Below are positions 34,716-42,999 of a stretch of 44,857 nt of DNA, piece after piece. Every line of letters begins with the position of its first letter. Within the stretch, counting starts at the first letter, position 1. The notes beneath the pieces are model-generated. The model was not told the origin of the DNA and did no database searches. It saw nothing but the letters and a program-made list of their open reading frames with translations. The DNA lies in NCBI GenBank assembly GCA_021648745.1, contig JAKISE010000019.1:1-44857 (forward strand). Direction: 5' to 3'. The stretch comes from Cyclobacteriaceae bacterium. GTDB lineage: Bacteria > Bacteroidota > Bacteroidia > Cytophagales > Cyclobacteriaceae. Made by a program: the position numbers and the translations under genes.

Positions 34716-34882
34716 AACCCGAATTATGCAATAGGAATTCTATTACTAAACAAAATGCTGCAAATCAGCCATTTTACTCTATTTATCTTCTTAACCATAA
34801 CGGTGCTATGCTTTTCGAACATAAACTGCTGATTTATTGCATTTTGTATTCTCATTACGAATCCTATCGCATAATGCGGGTT
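34716..34882. mobile_element. 167-bp inverted-repeat element, copy 2 (inverted relative to copy 1)
   Basis: The ends are AACCCGAATTATGCAATAGG (34716-34735) and CCTATCGCATAATGCGGGTT (34863-34882). Reading the reverse complement aligns it with the copy at 26325-26491 over its length, with matching inner blocks AATAAATCAG, AAGCATAGCACCG and GTAAAATGGCTGATTTGC. Both copies are exactly 167 bp. It occupies most of the gap between gcvT and the hydrolase gene, 8 bp from the hydrolase stop, and so lies in or next to the gcvT promoter. Confidence 0.7.
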
Positions 34883-34890
34883 TGACCTTG

Positions 34891-35757
34891 TCAATTGATT
34901 TTCTCAATAAATTGAATAGTGGTATCAACTACCTTCTTGTCTCTTAAAATACGTGTATGACCTAAACCGTTTGTTAGAAGCAATTCAGATAAAGGATTTA
35001 TTGTATGCAAGGCCTCCGCATTTTGATATGGCACCTCCAAATCATTTTTATCATGAATAATAAAGAGGTTTTTAATAGAAATTACTTTAGTCAACTCGCA
35101 AGCAGTAATGTCTTCAAAAGAGAGGTTGAATTTTTCAACCACCATGTTTCTTATTGCCGTAGAAGTACCGTGAGAAGCATTAATTTTTTTTCGAAAATTA
35201 GTAAATATATCTTCTCCAATAGTGGGTGAACTTATCATTATAACTGTGTTTAAATCCAAGCCTTCTTTAATGGCGTAAAGTAGTGATACCCCACCAAAGG
35301 AGTGGCCAACTCCTACTTTTATCGGCCCCATATTCTTTTCAATATGAGTAAGAACAGTAAAGAATTCTTTGATGTTAGTGCTTTTTCCTTCGGACAATCC
35401 ATGAGCCGGGGCATCAAACCCCACCACATGAAACCCCTTATCCATTAGTGGTTGAATAAATTTATGGAATTGAGTTGCTCTGCCACTCCACCCATGCACT
35501 ACAACGGCAATAGGGTTTCCTGGTGTGCCCCAGTCAAATAATACAACTTCTTTTGAGTTTACGGTAATTGAAGTTTGATTGGCTGATTCAAAGACAGAAT
35601 TTTCTCTTTCGGGGCGGTTAAATCGGATTGGAGAAAAGAATAGATTCCAAGCTATTTTATGTGCAGTGCTCGGTGCTATTTTTTCTATTTTGGGGTAAAA
35701 CCACCTTATGGCTCGTAATAAAAATGGTTCCTTTATTTTACTTGTTGATTTGTTCAT
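34891..35757 (-). CDS. Alpha/beta hydrolase under TetR control
   Basis: This 288-residue hydrolase starts at the ATG 35757; a TTG 12 nt earlier is less likely because it would place the operator within the codons. The fold is recognisable by VVVHGWSGRATQF (oxyanion region), GFDAPAHGLS, GVGHSFGGVSLL (Ser nucleophile), and HDKNDLEVP and LGHTRIL (Asp, His). Substrate is unknown; possible roles are esterase or lipase-like detoxification. It is downstream of a TetR gene with matching operators before both genes, so it is probably the regulated target. About 20 bases separate its start from the TetR stop. Confidence 0.85.
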   Translation of the reverse strand: MNKSTSKIKEPFLLRAIRWFYPKIEKIAPSTAHKIAWNLFFSPIRFNRPERENSVFESANQTSITVNSKEVVLFDWGTPGNPIAVVVHGWSGRATQFHKFIQPLMDKGFHVVGFDAPAHGLSEGKSTNIKEFFTVLTHIEKNMGPIKVGVGHSFGGVSLLYAIKEGLDLNTVIMISSPTIGEDIFTNFRKKINASHGTSTAIRNMVVEKFNLSFEDITACELTKVISIKNLFIIHDKNDLEVPYQNAEALHTINPLSELLLTNGLGHTRILRDKKVVDTTIQFIEKIN

Positions 35758-35762
35758 TATTA

Positions 35763-35776
35763 AGACCAAACGGTCT
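35763..35776 (-). promoter_or_regulatory. Operator before the hydrolase gene
   Basis: AGACCAAACGGTCT (35763-35776) is an inverted repeat AGACC..GGTCT that lies 6 bp upstream of the hydrolase ATG. It differs by one base from the site before the TetR gene (36382-36395). The pair of near-identical dyads indicates binding of the TetR-family repressor; the AGACC half-site resembles the known NemR-type box (TAGACC....GGTCTA), an established TetR-family site. Confidence 0.65.
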
Positions 35777-35793
35777 GTTAAGGGGTAAAAAAA

Positions 35794-36378
35794 TTAGGCT
35801 ATAGCGTTAGATTTCATTTGATTCTTTAAATGTTTTACTACGGTATTAACAGGGCCAACATCATTATTTACCCGTGCCATTATTAGTGCGCCTTCCATAC
35901 TGGTAAGAATGAGCGTGCTCAGTTCTTCACTTTTAATATGGGCACTAAACTCACCTGATTCAATGCCTTCATCAATTTTAATTTCAATATATCTTTTTAA
36001 ATGGTTTATAGCAGCTCGTGCTTTTTCTGTTAATGAGGGGTGTATTCCGGTTGAGTCAACCGCAGTATTAAAAATAGGGCAACCACCCAATGTAACTGGG
36101 TTAGCATGAAAAGATTCGAATACGGTTATGATACCCATTATCTTCTCAAAACTACTATTACAGTTTTCTAAGCCTTCCTTAAACCTTTTTTTTATCAGAT
36201 TAAAAGAGTAATCGAATGATTCAAATGCGATTTCATCCTTGTTTTTAAAATGATTGTAGATGCCGCCTTTTTTTAGACCAGTAGCCTCCATTATATCTTG
36301 TAAGGAGCATCCATTATATCCCTTAGTGTTAAACAAGGCAGCTGACTGGATTATGATATGTTCTTTTGTTGATAACAT
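35794..36378 (-). CDS. TetR/AcrR-family transcriptional regulator
   Basis: I place the start at ATG 36378 (194 residues), which directly follows an operator; the frame extends 14 codons up to a TTG but those codons cross the operator. The N-terminal HTH is QSAALFNTKGYNGCSLQDIMEATGLKKGGIYNHFKNKDEI, matching TetR_N, and the C-terminal part is helical with no recognisable ligand site (TetR_C_6-like, GCPIFNTAVDS). It likely represses itself and the downstream alpha/beta hydrolase. Ligand is unknown; family members with this box (NemR-like) often sense electrophiles. Confidence 0.85.
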   Translation of the reverse strand: MLSTKEHIIIQSAALFNTKGYNGCSLQDIMEATGLKKGGIYNHFKNKDEIAFESFDYSFNLIKKRFKEGLENCNSSFEKIMGIITVFESFHANPVTLGGCPIFNTAVDSTGIHPSLTEKARAAINHLKRYIEIKIDEGIESGEFSAHIKSEELSTLILTSMEGALIMARVNNDVGPVNTVVKHLKNQMKSNAIA

Positions 36379-36381
36379 GTA

Positions 36382-36395
36382 AGACCGAACGGTCT
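36382..36395 (-). promoter_or_regulatory. Operator before the TetR gene
   Basis: AGACCGAACGGTCT (36382-36395) is an inverted repeat AGACCG / CGGTCT separated by two bases, 3 bp upstream of the TetR ATG. A copy differing by one base precedes the hydrolase gene. Position over the start codon region suggests autorepression. Confidence 0.7.
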
Positions 36396-36441
36396 GTAAA
36401 GGTGCGTCATTATTTTGCAAAACCCAAATTTTGTAAATTTT

Positions 36442-37122
36442 TTACTTCAAAGATTTATGTAATACTAGTAATGCTTTTCTAAATTGGGGACTCAAGTCTG
36501 CCTCTATATTAATGGTTGATCCCCGAAAGTCGAATCGAAGTTGCTTGGCATGCAAGAGCATCGTTGTCATACCAAACCGTTCTTTCCATAGCCTGTTTTG
36601 CTTATTGCACCCATGAGGTCTATCGCCAATGATGGGGTGAAAAATATGTGCCATATGCTTGCGGAGTTGGTGAAACCTGCCAGTTTGAGGATGTAGCTCT
36701 ATCAAACTATACCTAGAAGTATTAAACTTGCCCGTTGGTAATGGTAATTCAAACTCTTGAAGTACTTGGTATTTAGTTACAGCTTCTTGGGTTTTATCAT
36801 TCTCAGTTAGTGCATAATCAATAATTCCAACCTTATCTAAATGCCCTCTCACAATAGCTACATATTTTTTTATAATTGTGCGGGAATTGAAAGCTTCTCG
36901 TAATTCGCTTAGGGCTTCTTTTGATTTTACAAACAGTAATACGCCAGATGTTTTTCTATCAATGCGATGTGCAGGATACACTTTTTGATTGATTTTATCG
37001 CGTAGTAATTGGAGCGCAAACACGTCAGCATCATTTGCAATTTTTGTACGGTGCACTAGCAGCCCATGAGATTTATTGATCGCAACCAAATGCTCGTCTT
37101 GGTAAATAATGTCTATTTCCAC
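36442..37122 (-). CDS. RluA-family pseudouridine synthase, TruC-like
   Basis: This 226-residue enzyme makes pseudouridine in RNA. The core contains INKSHGLLVHRT, the catalytic Asp55 in AHRIDRKTSGVLLFVKS, YVAIVRGHLD and ELHPQTGRFHQLRKHMAHIFHPIIGDRPHG. No S4 domain is present; the short length and the HPIIGDRPHG signature fit TruC (tRNA-65) or a similar short RluA-like synthase. It begins with a GTG whose 10 bp overlap the 3' end of rlmF, so the two RNA-modification genes are translationally coupled. Confidence 0.85.
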   Translation of the reverse strand: MEIDIIYQDEHLVAINKSHGLLVHRTKIANDADVFALQLLRDKINQKVYPAHRIDRKTSGVLLFVKSKEALSELREAFNSRTIIKKYVAIVRGHLDKVGIIDYALTENDKTQEAVTKYQVLQEFELPLPTGKFNTSRYSLIELHPQTGRFHQLRKHMAHIFHPIIGDRPHGCNKQNRLWKERFGMTTMLLHAKQLRFDFRGSTINIEADLSPQFRKALLVLHKSLK

Positions 37123-38078
37123 CGTTCTGATACCCAGTCCAATTGCTCATTAGCACTAAGGAAACTCCACACAATAATTCTGCTTGATTTGTTCCCTTGC
37201 CCCATCGGAATTGTTTTAACTCCTCTGGCATCTGCTTCTTTAAGAGCCATTTGCACTGCTTTTACATTCGATTGTTTTGACAATAAGGTAGAAAACATAA
37301 AAACTGACTTGGAAAACTTTTTGCTTTCCCTAATCATATCCAACACAAATTTTCGCTCACCCCCATCGCACCAGAGTTCAGCATTTTTGCCCCCAAAATT
37401 TCTAACTACCAGTTTATTTTTTTTATGGGTTAAGTTGTTGAGTTTTCTTTTGTTGCCACTAGCAGCCTCCTCAGCTGAAGCATGAAAAGGAGGGTTGCAA
37501 ATGGTTATATCTACTTTTTCTTCCTTACTAATTACCCCATAGAAAAGATCTTTTTTATTTTCTTGTAAGCGTATGCTTATGCGCTGTTTTAATCTTTCGT
37601 TAGTGTTTGCAATATTATTTGCCGATTCAATAGCAACTGGATCAATATCAGAGCCAATAAATGACCATCCATATTCTTTGGTGCCAATAATTGGGTAAAT
37701 ACAATTGGCACCTACGCCAACATCTAAGCATTTAATATTGGCACCATTCGGTATTCTGCCTTTGTTTTTATTGGCCAATTCATCTGCTATATGATGAATA
37801 TAATCAGCTCGGCCTGGTATTGGAGGGCAGAGGTAACCATTAGGTATTTCCCAAGTGTTTATTGAGTAAAACTGCTTTAAAAGCGCAGAGTTTAACGCTT
37901 TTACTGCATCAACATCCGAAAAATCGATTGATTCATCGTTATACTTATTTAGCTTTACAAAAGGAGAAAGGGCAGGATACGAAATTATTAATTCTTTGAA
38001 ATTATACCTTGTATTATGTTTATTTCGAGGATGAAGCCTCGTTTTTATGGCTTTATGTTTTTTATTATTATCGGGCAT
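37113..38078 (-). CDS. rlmF: 23S rRNA (adenine(1618)-N6)-methyltransferase
   Basis: RlmF methylates A1618 of 23S rRNA using SAM. The 321-residue protein has the family start LHPRNKHNTRYNFKELI, the SAM motif CLDVGVGANCIYPIIGTKEYGWSFIGSDID, the catalytic ICNPPFHASAEEAASGNKRKLNNL block, and an EKVDITICNPPF (NPPF) motif. Length and ends match YbiN/RlmF. It is the first of a coupled pair with the RluA-like synthase. The M61-like gene lies 25 bp upstream on the same strand. Confidence 0.92.
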   Translation of the reverse strand: MPDNNKKHKAIKTRLHPRNKHNTRYNFKELIISYPALSPFVKLNKYNDESIDFSDVDAVKALNSALLKQFYSINTWEIPNGYLCPPIPGRADYIHHIADELANKNKGRIPNGANIKCLDVGVGANCIYPIIGTKEYGWSFIGSDIDPVAIESANNIANTNERLKQRISIRLQENKKDLFYGVISKEEKVDITICNPPFHASAEEAASGNKRKLNNLTHKKNKLVVRNFGGKNAELWCDGGERKFVLDMIRESKKFSKSVFMFSTLLSKQSNVKAVQMALKEADARGVKTIPMGQGNKSSRIIVWSFLSANEQLDWVSERWK

Positions 38079-38103
38079 AGGATTTCAAAAGTTGGTTGCA
38101 AAG

Positions 38104-39507
38104 CTAGTGTTTTAAGATGGGTTCTTGCCACTTCACCCATATGTCTGAAATGTCAATACCAACGGCCTTGGTAATAATCTGCTCAATTTCTTCATACTCA
38201 AATGCACGATTATTTTTTTTAGTAAACCCCATGAGAGCTATAACAGCATCTTTAAATGATTTGCTTCCATTAGACTGTTTAATAATTTTCTTATCCAATT
38301 CATAGGCTAATAAGGCTCCTCGGGCAAAGAGGTTTTTTCCAATTCTAAAGTCTGCTGCATATTGGCTTGAACCTAGTAGGGATAATTTACGAAGCGATTT
38401 TTTGTTTATATACTCAGGAGCAGTGCTTACAATCTTGTTAAATCGGTTGATAATACCCTTATTATTTAGCACATAATAATAGGCTACATACCAAGTAAAA
38501 CCCTCATTAAGCCAAATCGTTTCGATAAGTGGAGCTGTTTGCCACTCAAATGGTCTGTAACCCTTGCCATACGAGCGTAGTGGAATCCAAGAGTGCCCAA
38601 TATGATGAATTGTACTTCCAATATTAGGGTGTTCTTCGTATGCTGTTACAGCATGTTTTGTATCGAAGCTGGCAGTCATGCTGTTTAGGTGTTCCATAGA
38701 AAACCCATAGTCATGCCTTGGGGAGATTGGAGTTAGGAATTCATAACATAAGGTGTAATGAGGCATTGGAATAAAGCCATAATAAGTTTTTAGCCCGTTA
38801 AGCGCAAGGAGGGCTCTTCTGCCAATTTCTTCTATGTCATAAGCTGTTTCAGAATAAACCACGATGTAAAGTGGAATAGGAGAGTTAGGAACTGAGCTAA
38901 TATATACACCTTCGCCAAGTAGATATTGGGCATCTGCTAATTCTGCATAATTTGAAGCTTTGAAGGAAGCTGATCCGTTTTTTCTTTCAACCGAAGGAGA
39001 AATTGTACTAAAAATAGGCCAATTGGTGTGCGTGTTAATGGTTAAATTAATTGGCAGATGTTCTTGGCCTTCAATAAACCCGAATACAGAATAACCAAGT
39101 AAACCCAAGTACTTATCTCTTTTTTTAGAACTAGATGACGCACTTAAAAGCTCCTTTTCCATTTTATTTATATCTACAGAATAACTAATGGATGAAATTA
39201 AATTACTCTTGGCTGTAAACTCAAAATAAGAGCCAATACCAAGGGTGGCTTGCAGCTTATTTCCAAGTTTGGTAGTGGCCGTTACCTTTTGAACAAAAGC
39301 TCTATAATTAGTGAGTTCATAAGTTCCAGGTCCACTCCTAGGGATGATAAGTTTTACATTTTCAGCTTCAATTTCCTTAAAATTGAGTGTAATGTTGATT
39401 TTATTGTTTTCCGGACTATGGGTAAGAATATATTCAATTTCCTTTTGTGAAAATGCATCTATTTGAAGTGCAAAAATTAGCGTTGATACTATAAGTAGTA
39501 TTTTCAT
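38104..39507 (-). CDS. M61-like peptidase that lost its catalytic Glu (predicted inactive)
   Basis: This 467-residue exported protein (signal peptide to about residue 21) has an M61 N-terminal beta domain and a peptidase domain around residues 250-420. The zinc motif, normally HExxH, reads H301-H302-I-G-H305, so the catalytic Glu is a His, while the third ligand Glu335 in WLNEGFTWYVAYY is retained. Usual M61 glycyl aminopeptidases are about 600 residues with a C-terminal PDZ domain; this one ends without a PDZ. It may bind zinc without cleaving, or act as a scaffold. It lies 25 bp upstream of rlmF and 13 bp downstream of the GNAT gene, so one minus-strand operon is likely. Confidence 0.75.
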   Translation of the reverse strand: MKILLIVSTLIFALQIDAFSQKEIEYILTHSPENNKINITLNFKEIEAENVKLIIPRSGPGTYELTNYRAFVQKVTATTKLGNKLQATLGIGSYFEFTAKSNLISSISYSVDINKMEKELLSASSSSKKRDKYLGLLGYSVFGFIEGQEHLPINLTINTHTNWPIFSTISPSVERKNGSASFKASNYAELADAQYLLGEGVYISSVPNSPIPLYIVVYSETAYDIEEIGRRALLALNGLKTYYGFIPMPHYTLCYEFLTPISPRHDYGFSMEHLNSMTASFDTKHAVTAYEEHPNIGSTIHHIGHSWIPLRSYGKGYRPFEWQTAPLIETIWLNEGFTWYVAYYYVLNNKGIINRFNKIVSTAPEYINKKSLRKLSLLGSSQYAADFRIGKNLFARGALLAYELDKKIIKQSNGSKSFKDAVIALMGFTKKNNRAFEYEEIEQIITKAVGIDISDIWVKWQEPILKH

Positions 39508-39520
39508 GTGAGTGATATAA

Positions 39521-39958
39521 TTAAAGCTTTAGTTCCATATAATAAAGGTCAATCCCTTTTGCCCAATAATCTTTAACAGTTTCAATTAGTTTGAACCCAT
39601 TTTTTTCGTAAAACTTATTTGTGAATTGAGATGTTCTTACAATCACTTGAGGGTATATCCCCATTTTTTTAATTCGATCTATTCGGTAGGTCAATATTTC
39701 TTTGCCAAGCCCTTTTCTTTGAAAATCAGGGTGGATGATATCCCATGAAATAATTGCTGCATTTTTGTCGGGTTCATAATTAATTCCTCCACAGCCGATT
39801 ATTTTATTGTTTAACTCTATTACATAATAGTCTTCAATCTGCTCATCTAGGTATTTTATTAGGTCAATTTCTTCTGACTGGTTAAAATAATGAGGCGTAT
39901 TGAGCCTAAGTAAATGTAGTAAGTCCAGCTTGTATTCTGGAGAGTAGGATTTAATCAT
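39521..39958 (-). CDS. GNAT-family N-acetyltransferase
   Basis: This 145-residue protein has the GNAT fold: EDYYVIELNNKIIGCGGINYEPDKNAAIISWDIIHPDFQRKGLGKEILTYRI, with the acetyl-CoA motif (Q/R-x-x-G-x-G: QRKGLG, motif A at about residues 75-82) and a C-terminal GFKLIETVKDYW region. Substrate is unknown. It heads the minus-strand run toward M61, rlmF and the RluA-like gene. Confidence 0.88.
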   Translation of the reverse strand: MIKSYSPEYKLDLLHLLRLNTPHYFNQSEEIDLIKYLDEQIEDYYVIELNNKIIGCGGINYEPDKNAAIISWDIIHPDFQRKGLGKEILTYRIDRIKKMGIYPQVIVRTSQFTNKFYEKNGFKLIETVKDYWAKGIDLYYMELKL

Positions 39959-40011
39959 GTAAAAGAGATTTACTAAACGGATATACCAAAGTGGGTTATT
40001 CCAATTAATAA

Positions 40012-42135
40012 TTATGCTTCTTCAAGCTTTTTATTTGCATTAATAATGCTCTTCTGAACATTTTGTGGAACAGCAGCAAATTCTGCAAAATTACTTGCAA
40101 AGCTTGCTCGCCCTTGAGTGATAGACCTCAACTTAGTTGAATATTGGTATAGCTCAGCTTGTGGAGTTTTTGCTTTAATGCGTTGGTAAATGCCTACAGC
40201 TTCCATGCCAAGTATAATAGATCTTCTGGTTTGTAAATCAGTCATCACATCTCCCATTAAGTTTTCAGGAACCTGTACTTCTAAATCTTGAATAGGTTCC
40301 ATTAACTGGGGACTTGCATTCAAAAATGCTTCCTTAAAGGCATGCGCCCCTGCAATTTTAAAGGAAATATCATTAGAATCCACAGCGTGCATTTTGCCAT
40401 CATATACCATTACCCTTACATCACGTATATAGGAGTTGGTTAAAGGGCCATTTTCCATCACTTCCATAATTCCTTTCATTATGGCGGGCAAGTATCGTAA
40501 ATCAATTACACCGCCTACAATGCAATTATAAAAAATAAGTTTGCCGCCCCACTCCAGTTCAACTTCTTCTTTGCCTCTTATGTTAAAGCCTTCTGGCTCA
40601 ACTATGCCTTCATGCCAAGGTTCTATTTTTAAATGAACCTCCCCAAATTGGCCAGAGCCACCTGATTGTTTTTTATGGCGGTAGCTAGCGGTAGATGATC
40701 TATGAATTGTTTCTCTGTAAGAAATTTTAGGTTGCTCGAAATGTACTTCAATATTATGTAAATGCTTAAGTGTCCATTCGATTACGGCTAAATGCAGCTC
40801 GCCTTGGCAAAGCAATAATAACTGTTTAAGCTCTCGAGAAAACTCAACCTTAATGGTAGGATCCTGACTGCTTAGTTTTTTTAAGATTTCCACTATCTTT
40901 TCGTCATCCCTCTTGTTTACTGCACTGACGGCTCTCCTTATACGAGGTGAAGGAAATATGATGGGTTTTACGGTAATTTTATTAGTGCCAGCATAAAGAG
41001 TATCGTTTGTTTCGGTGTGTTTCAATTTAAGAGAGGCGCCTATGTCTCCGCAGGATAATGATTTTACAGGTGTGCGTTTATGCCCGTCCATAATAAACAA
41101 TTGATTTATTGTCTCATCACTTTCAGTTCTTGCATTGGTGAGTTTATCCCCCTGCCTTAAGGTGCCAGATTTAACCTTAAAAAATGAAAGCTGACCTAAA
41201 TTGGCTTCGTGCATGGTTTTAAACACAAATAGAACAGTGTCTTGTTGTGGATGACATTTTATGGTTACTCCTTCTACACTTTGGCTCTCGCCTAAGTCAG
41301 AAGCTGCAGGGCACACATTATCTATAAAGCCCATTAAACGGCCACTGCCCATATCTTTTTCAGCTGATACACAGAATACAGGAAACACTTCATGATGCAG
41401 CATGCCTAGTTTTATGCCTTTTCGCATTTCATCCTCGTTAAGAGTCCCTTTATCAAAAAAGAGTTCCATCAGCTCTTCATCGTTCTCTGCCGCTTTCTCT
41501 ACAAGTTCGTTATGAAGGTTATCTGCTTTTTCTTTTTCACCTTTTGGAATGCCCAACTTTTCTGGCTTTCCACCATTTTGCCCAAATTTGTACATACGCA
41601 TTTTAAGCACATCTATAATACACTGTTGTCCATCTTGCATAATTGGGTACTGAACGAGTATGGCATTATTACCAAACTGAGTAGTAATTGAATTAATGGT
41701 TTCTTCAAAATTGGCTTTAGGGTGATCTATTTGGTTGATGACAAACAAAGTGGGTTTTCGATATCTATCGGTATAATTCCATATAATTTCTGTGCCAACC
41801 TCCACTCCATGTTGTGCATTAACCACCATGGCTACGGTGTCTGCCACTTTCATTGAGGAGGCTATTTCTCCAATAAAATCGTCTAGTCCTGGGGTATCTA
41901 TTATGTTTATTTTGTAATTACGCCATTCTGTGTGTAGGGGAGTGGCGAAGATGGTCATTTCTCTTTCATGCTCTACCTCATGAAAATCAGAAATTGTATT
42001 TTTCCCTTCAATAGTACCTCTGCGATTAGTTAGCCCTGCTTCAAAAAGCATGGTCTCGGCAAGGGTGGTCTTGCCGCTTTTATGGGCTCCTACAAACACC
42101 ACATTTTTAATATGCTTATCATCAAAATTGGTCAT
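40012..42135 (-). CDS. Elongation factor G-like GTPase
   Basis: This 707-residue translational GTPase has the G1 P-loop GAHKSGKTTL (residues 16-25), an altered G2 (EREMTI rather than ERGITI), G3 IIDTPGLDDFIGE, and G4 NQID (canonical NKID). EF-G domains II-V follow, ending in a domain IV/V region (RDVRVMVYDGKMHAVDSNDISFKIAGAHAF). Such Bacteroidota EF-G-like proteins are a paralogue group separate from the core FusA; their ribosomal role is not clear. The gene is alone, divergent from tonB, with a paired dyad between them. Confidence 0.88.
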   Translation of the reverse strand: MTNFDDKHIKNVVFVGAHKSGKTTLAETMLFEAGLTNRRGTIEGKNTISDFHEVEHEREMTIFATPLHTEWRNYKINIIDTPGLDDFIGEIASSMKVADTVAMVVNAQHGVEVGTEIIWNYTDRYRKPTLFVINQIDHPKANFEETINSITTQFGNNAILVQYPIMQDGQQCIIDVLKMRMYKFGQNGGKPEKLGIPKGEKEKADNLHNELVEKAAENDEELMELFFDKGTLNEDEMRKGIKLGMLHHEVFPVFCVSAEKDMGSGRLMGFIDNVCPAASDLGESQSVEGVTIKCHPQQDTVLFVFKTMHEANLGQLSFFKVKSGTLRQGDKLTNARTESDETINQLFIMDGHKRTPVKSLSCGDIGASLKLKHTETNDTLYAGTNKITVKPIIFPSPRIRRAVSAVNKRDDEKIVEILKKLSSQDPTIKVEFSRELKQLLLLCQGELHLAVIEWTLKHLHNIEVHFEQPKISYRETIHRSSTASYRHKKQSGGSGQFGEVHLKIEPWHEGIVEPEGFNIRGKEEVELEWGGKLIFYNCIVGGVIDLRYLPAIMKGIMEVMENGPLTNSYIRDVRVMVYDGKMHAVDSNDISFKIAGAHAFKEAFLNASPQLMEPIQDLEVQVPENLMGDVMTDLQTRRSIILGMEAVGIYQRIKAKTPQAELYQYSTKLRSITQGRASFASNFAEFAAVPQNVQKSIINANKKLEEA

Positions 42136-42190
42136 AGATGCTATTATTTAATTGAAACAATAAAATACGAAAATATTCTTCAAAAAACAC

Positions 42191-42207
42191 GTGATTTAAA
42201 TCATAGT
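42191..42207. promoter_or_regulatory. CRP/FNR-like dyad 1
   Basis: GTGATTTAAATCATAGT (42191-42207) contains the perfect palindrome TGATTTAAATCA and begins 56 bp upstream of the EF-G-like start. Twelve or more of its 17 positions match the second site at 42246-42262. TGAT...(N)...TCA spacing resembles CRP/FNR-family sites; no such regulator is in the window. Confidence 0.55.
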
Positions 42208-42245
42208 TGTTGCTGATAAAATTGAGTATAAGAAATGTCTGTTAT

Positions 42246-42262
42246 GTGATCTTAGTCATAGT
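42246..42262. promoter_or_regulatory. CRP/FNR-like dyad 2
   Basis: GTGATCTTAGTCATAGT (42246-42262) repeats the first dyad with the same GTGAT and TCATAGT arms and an altered centre. It ends 48 bp upstream of the tonB start. Confidence 0.55.
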
Positions 42263-42310
42263 AATTAGCCTGAAAGCTCTTTAACTTAATACCACCAAAA
42301 TAAATCGATT

Positions 42311-42997
42311 ATGGAAGCTAAAAAATATAAAAGAGCGGATATAAATCAATATCGATTTATATTTTTTAACATAGGGTTAATTATAAGTTTAGGACTTACT
42401 TATACCGCTTTTGAATGGAAGTTTTATGATGATGGAGTAGTTGAATCCACAATGATTAGTGCAGATTCGTTTGATGAAATTGTAGAAATACCTCCCACAG
42501 AACAGCCTCCGCCTCCGCCTCCTGAATTAAGGAATGTAACCATTATAGAAATTGAGGATGTATCTGAGATCGAAGACGAATTAGAGGTTTCGTTTGATAT
42601 TGAAATGACCGAAGATATGAGTGTTGAGGCTTTACCTGAAACATTAGATATAGAAGAAGAAGACGAAGAAGAGGTTTCTGACGAAGTATTTTTAATTGTA
42701 GAACAGCAGCCCTCTCCTAAAGGAGGAATAAATACTTTTTATAAGTATATTAATTCTAACTTAAGGTATCCATCTCAAGCACAAAGAATGCGGATACAAG
42801 GAAGGGTATTTGTTCAGTTTGTGATAGAAAAGGATGGCTCTATTAGTCAGGTAGAAGTAATAAGAGGAATTGATAGCAGTTGTAACCAAGAAGCGATTAG
42901 AGTAGTTTCGGGAGCACCTGACTGGCAACCTGGGAAACAAAGAGGCAAACCTGTTAGGGTAAAAATGGTTATACCTATTTCGTTTAGACTTAAATAA
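42311..42997 (+). CDS. tonB: Energy transducer TonB
   Basis: This 228-residue protein has a cytoplasmic stub, one transmembrane helix (about residues 16-36, FIFFNIGLIISLGLTYTAF), a periplasmic spacer and a C-terminal TonB domain (GGINTFYKYINSNLRYPSQAQRMRIQGRVFVQFVIEKDG...VRVKMVIPISFRLK). It transmits proton-motive force from ExbBD to TonB-dependent receptors. The spacer has only one short proline run (EQPPPPPPEL) and is then very acidic (EEEDEEEVSDE), unlike the Pro/Lys-rich linker of enteric TonB; this is common in Bacteroidota multi-TonB genomes. No exbB or exbD is beside it. Confidence 0.9.
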   Translation: MEAKKYKRADINQYRFIFFNIGLIISLGLTYTAFEWKFYDDGVVESTMISADSFDEIVEIPPTEQPPPPPPELRNVTIIEIEDVSEIEDELEVSFDIEMTEDMSVEALPETLDIEEEDEEEVSDEVFLIVEQQPSPKGGINTFYKYINSNLRYPSQAQRMRIQGRVFVQFVIEKDGSISQVEVIRGIDSSCNQEAIRVVSGAPDWQPGKQRGKPVRVKMVIPISFRLK

Positions 42998-42999
42998 AT

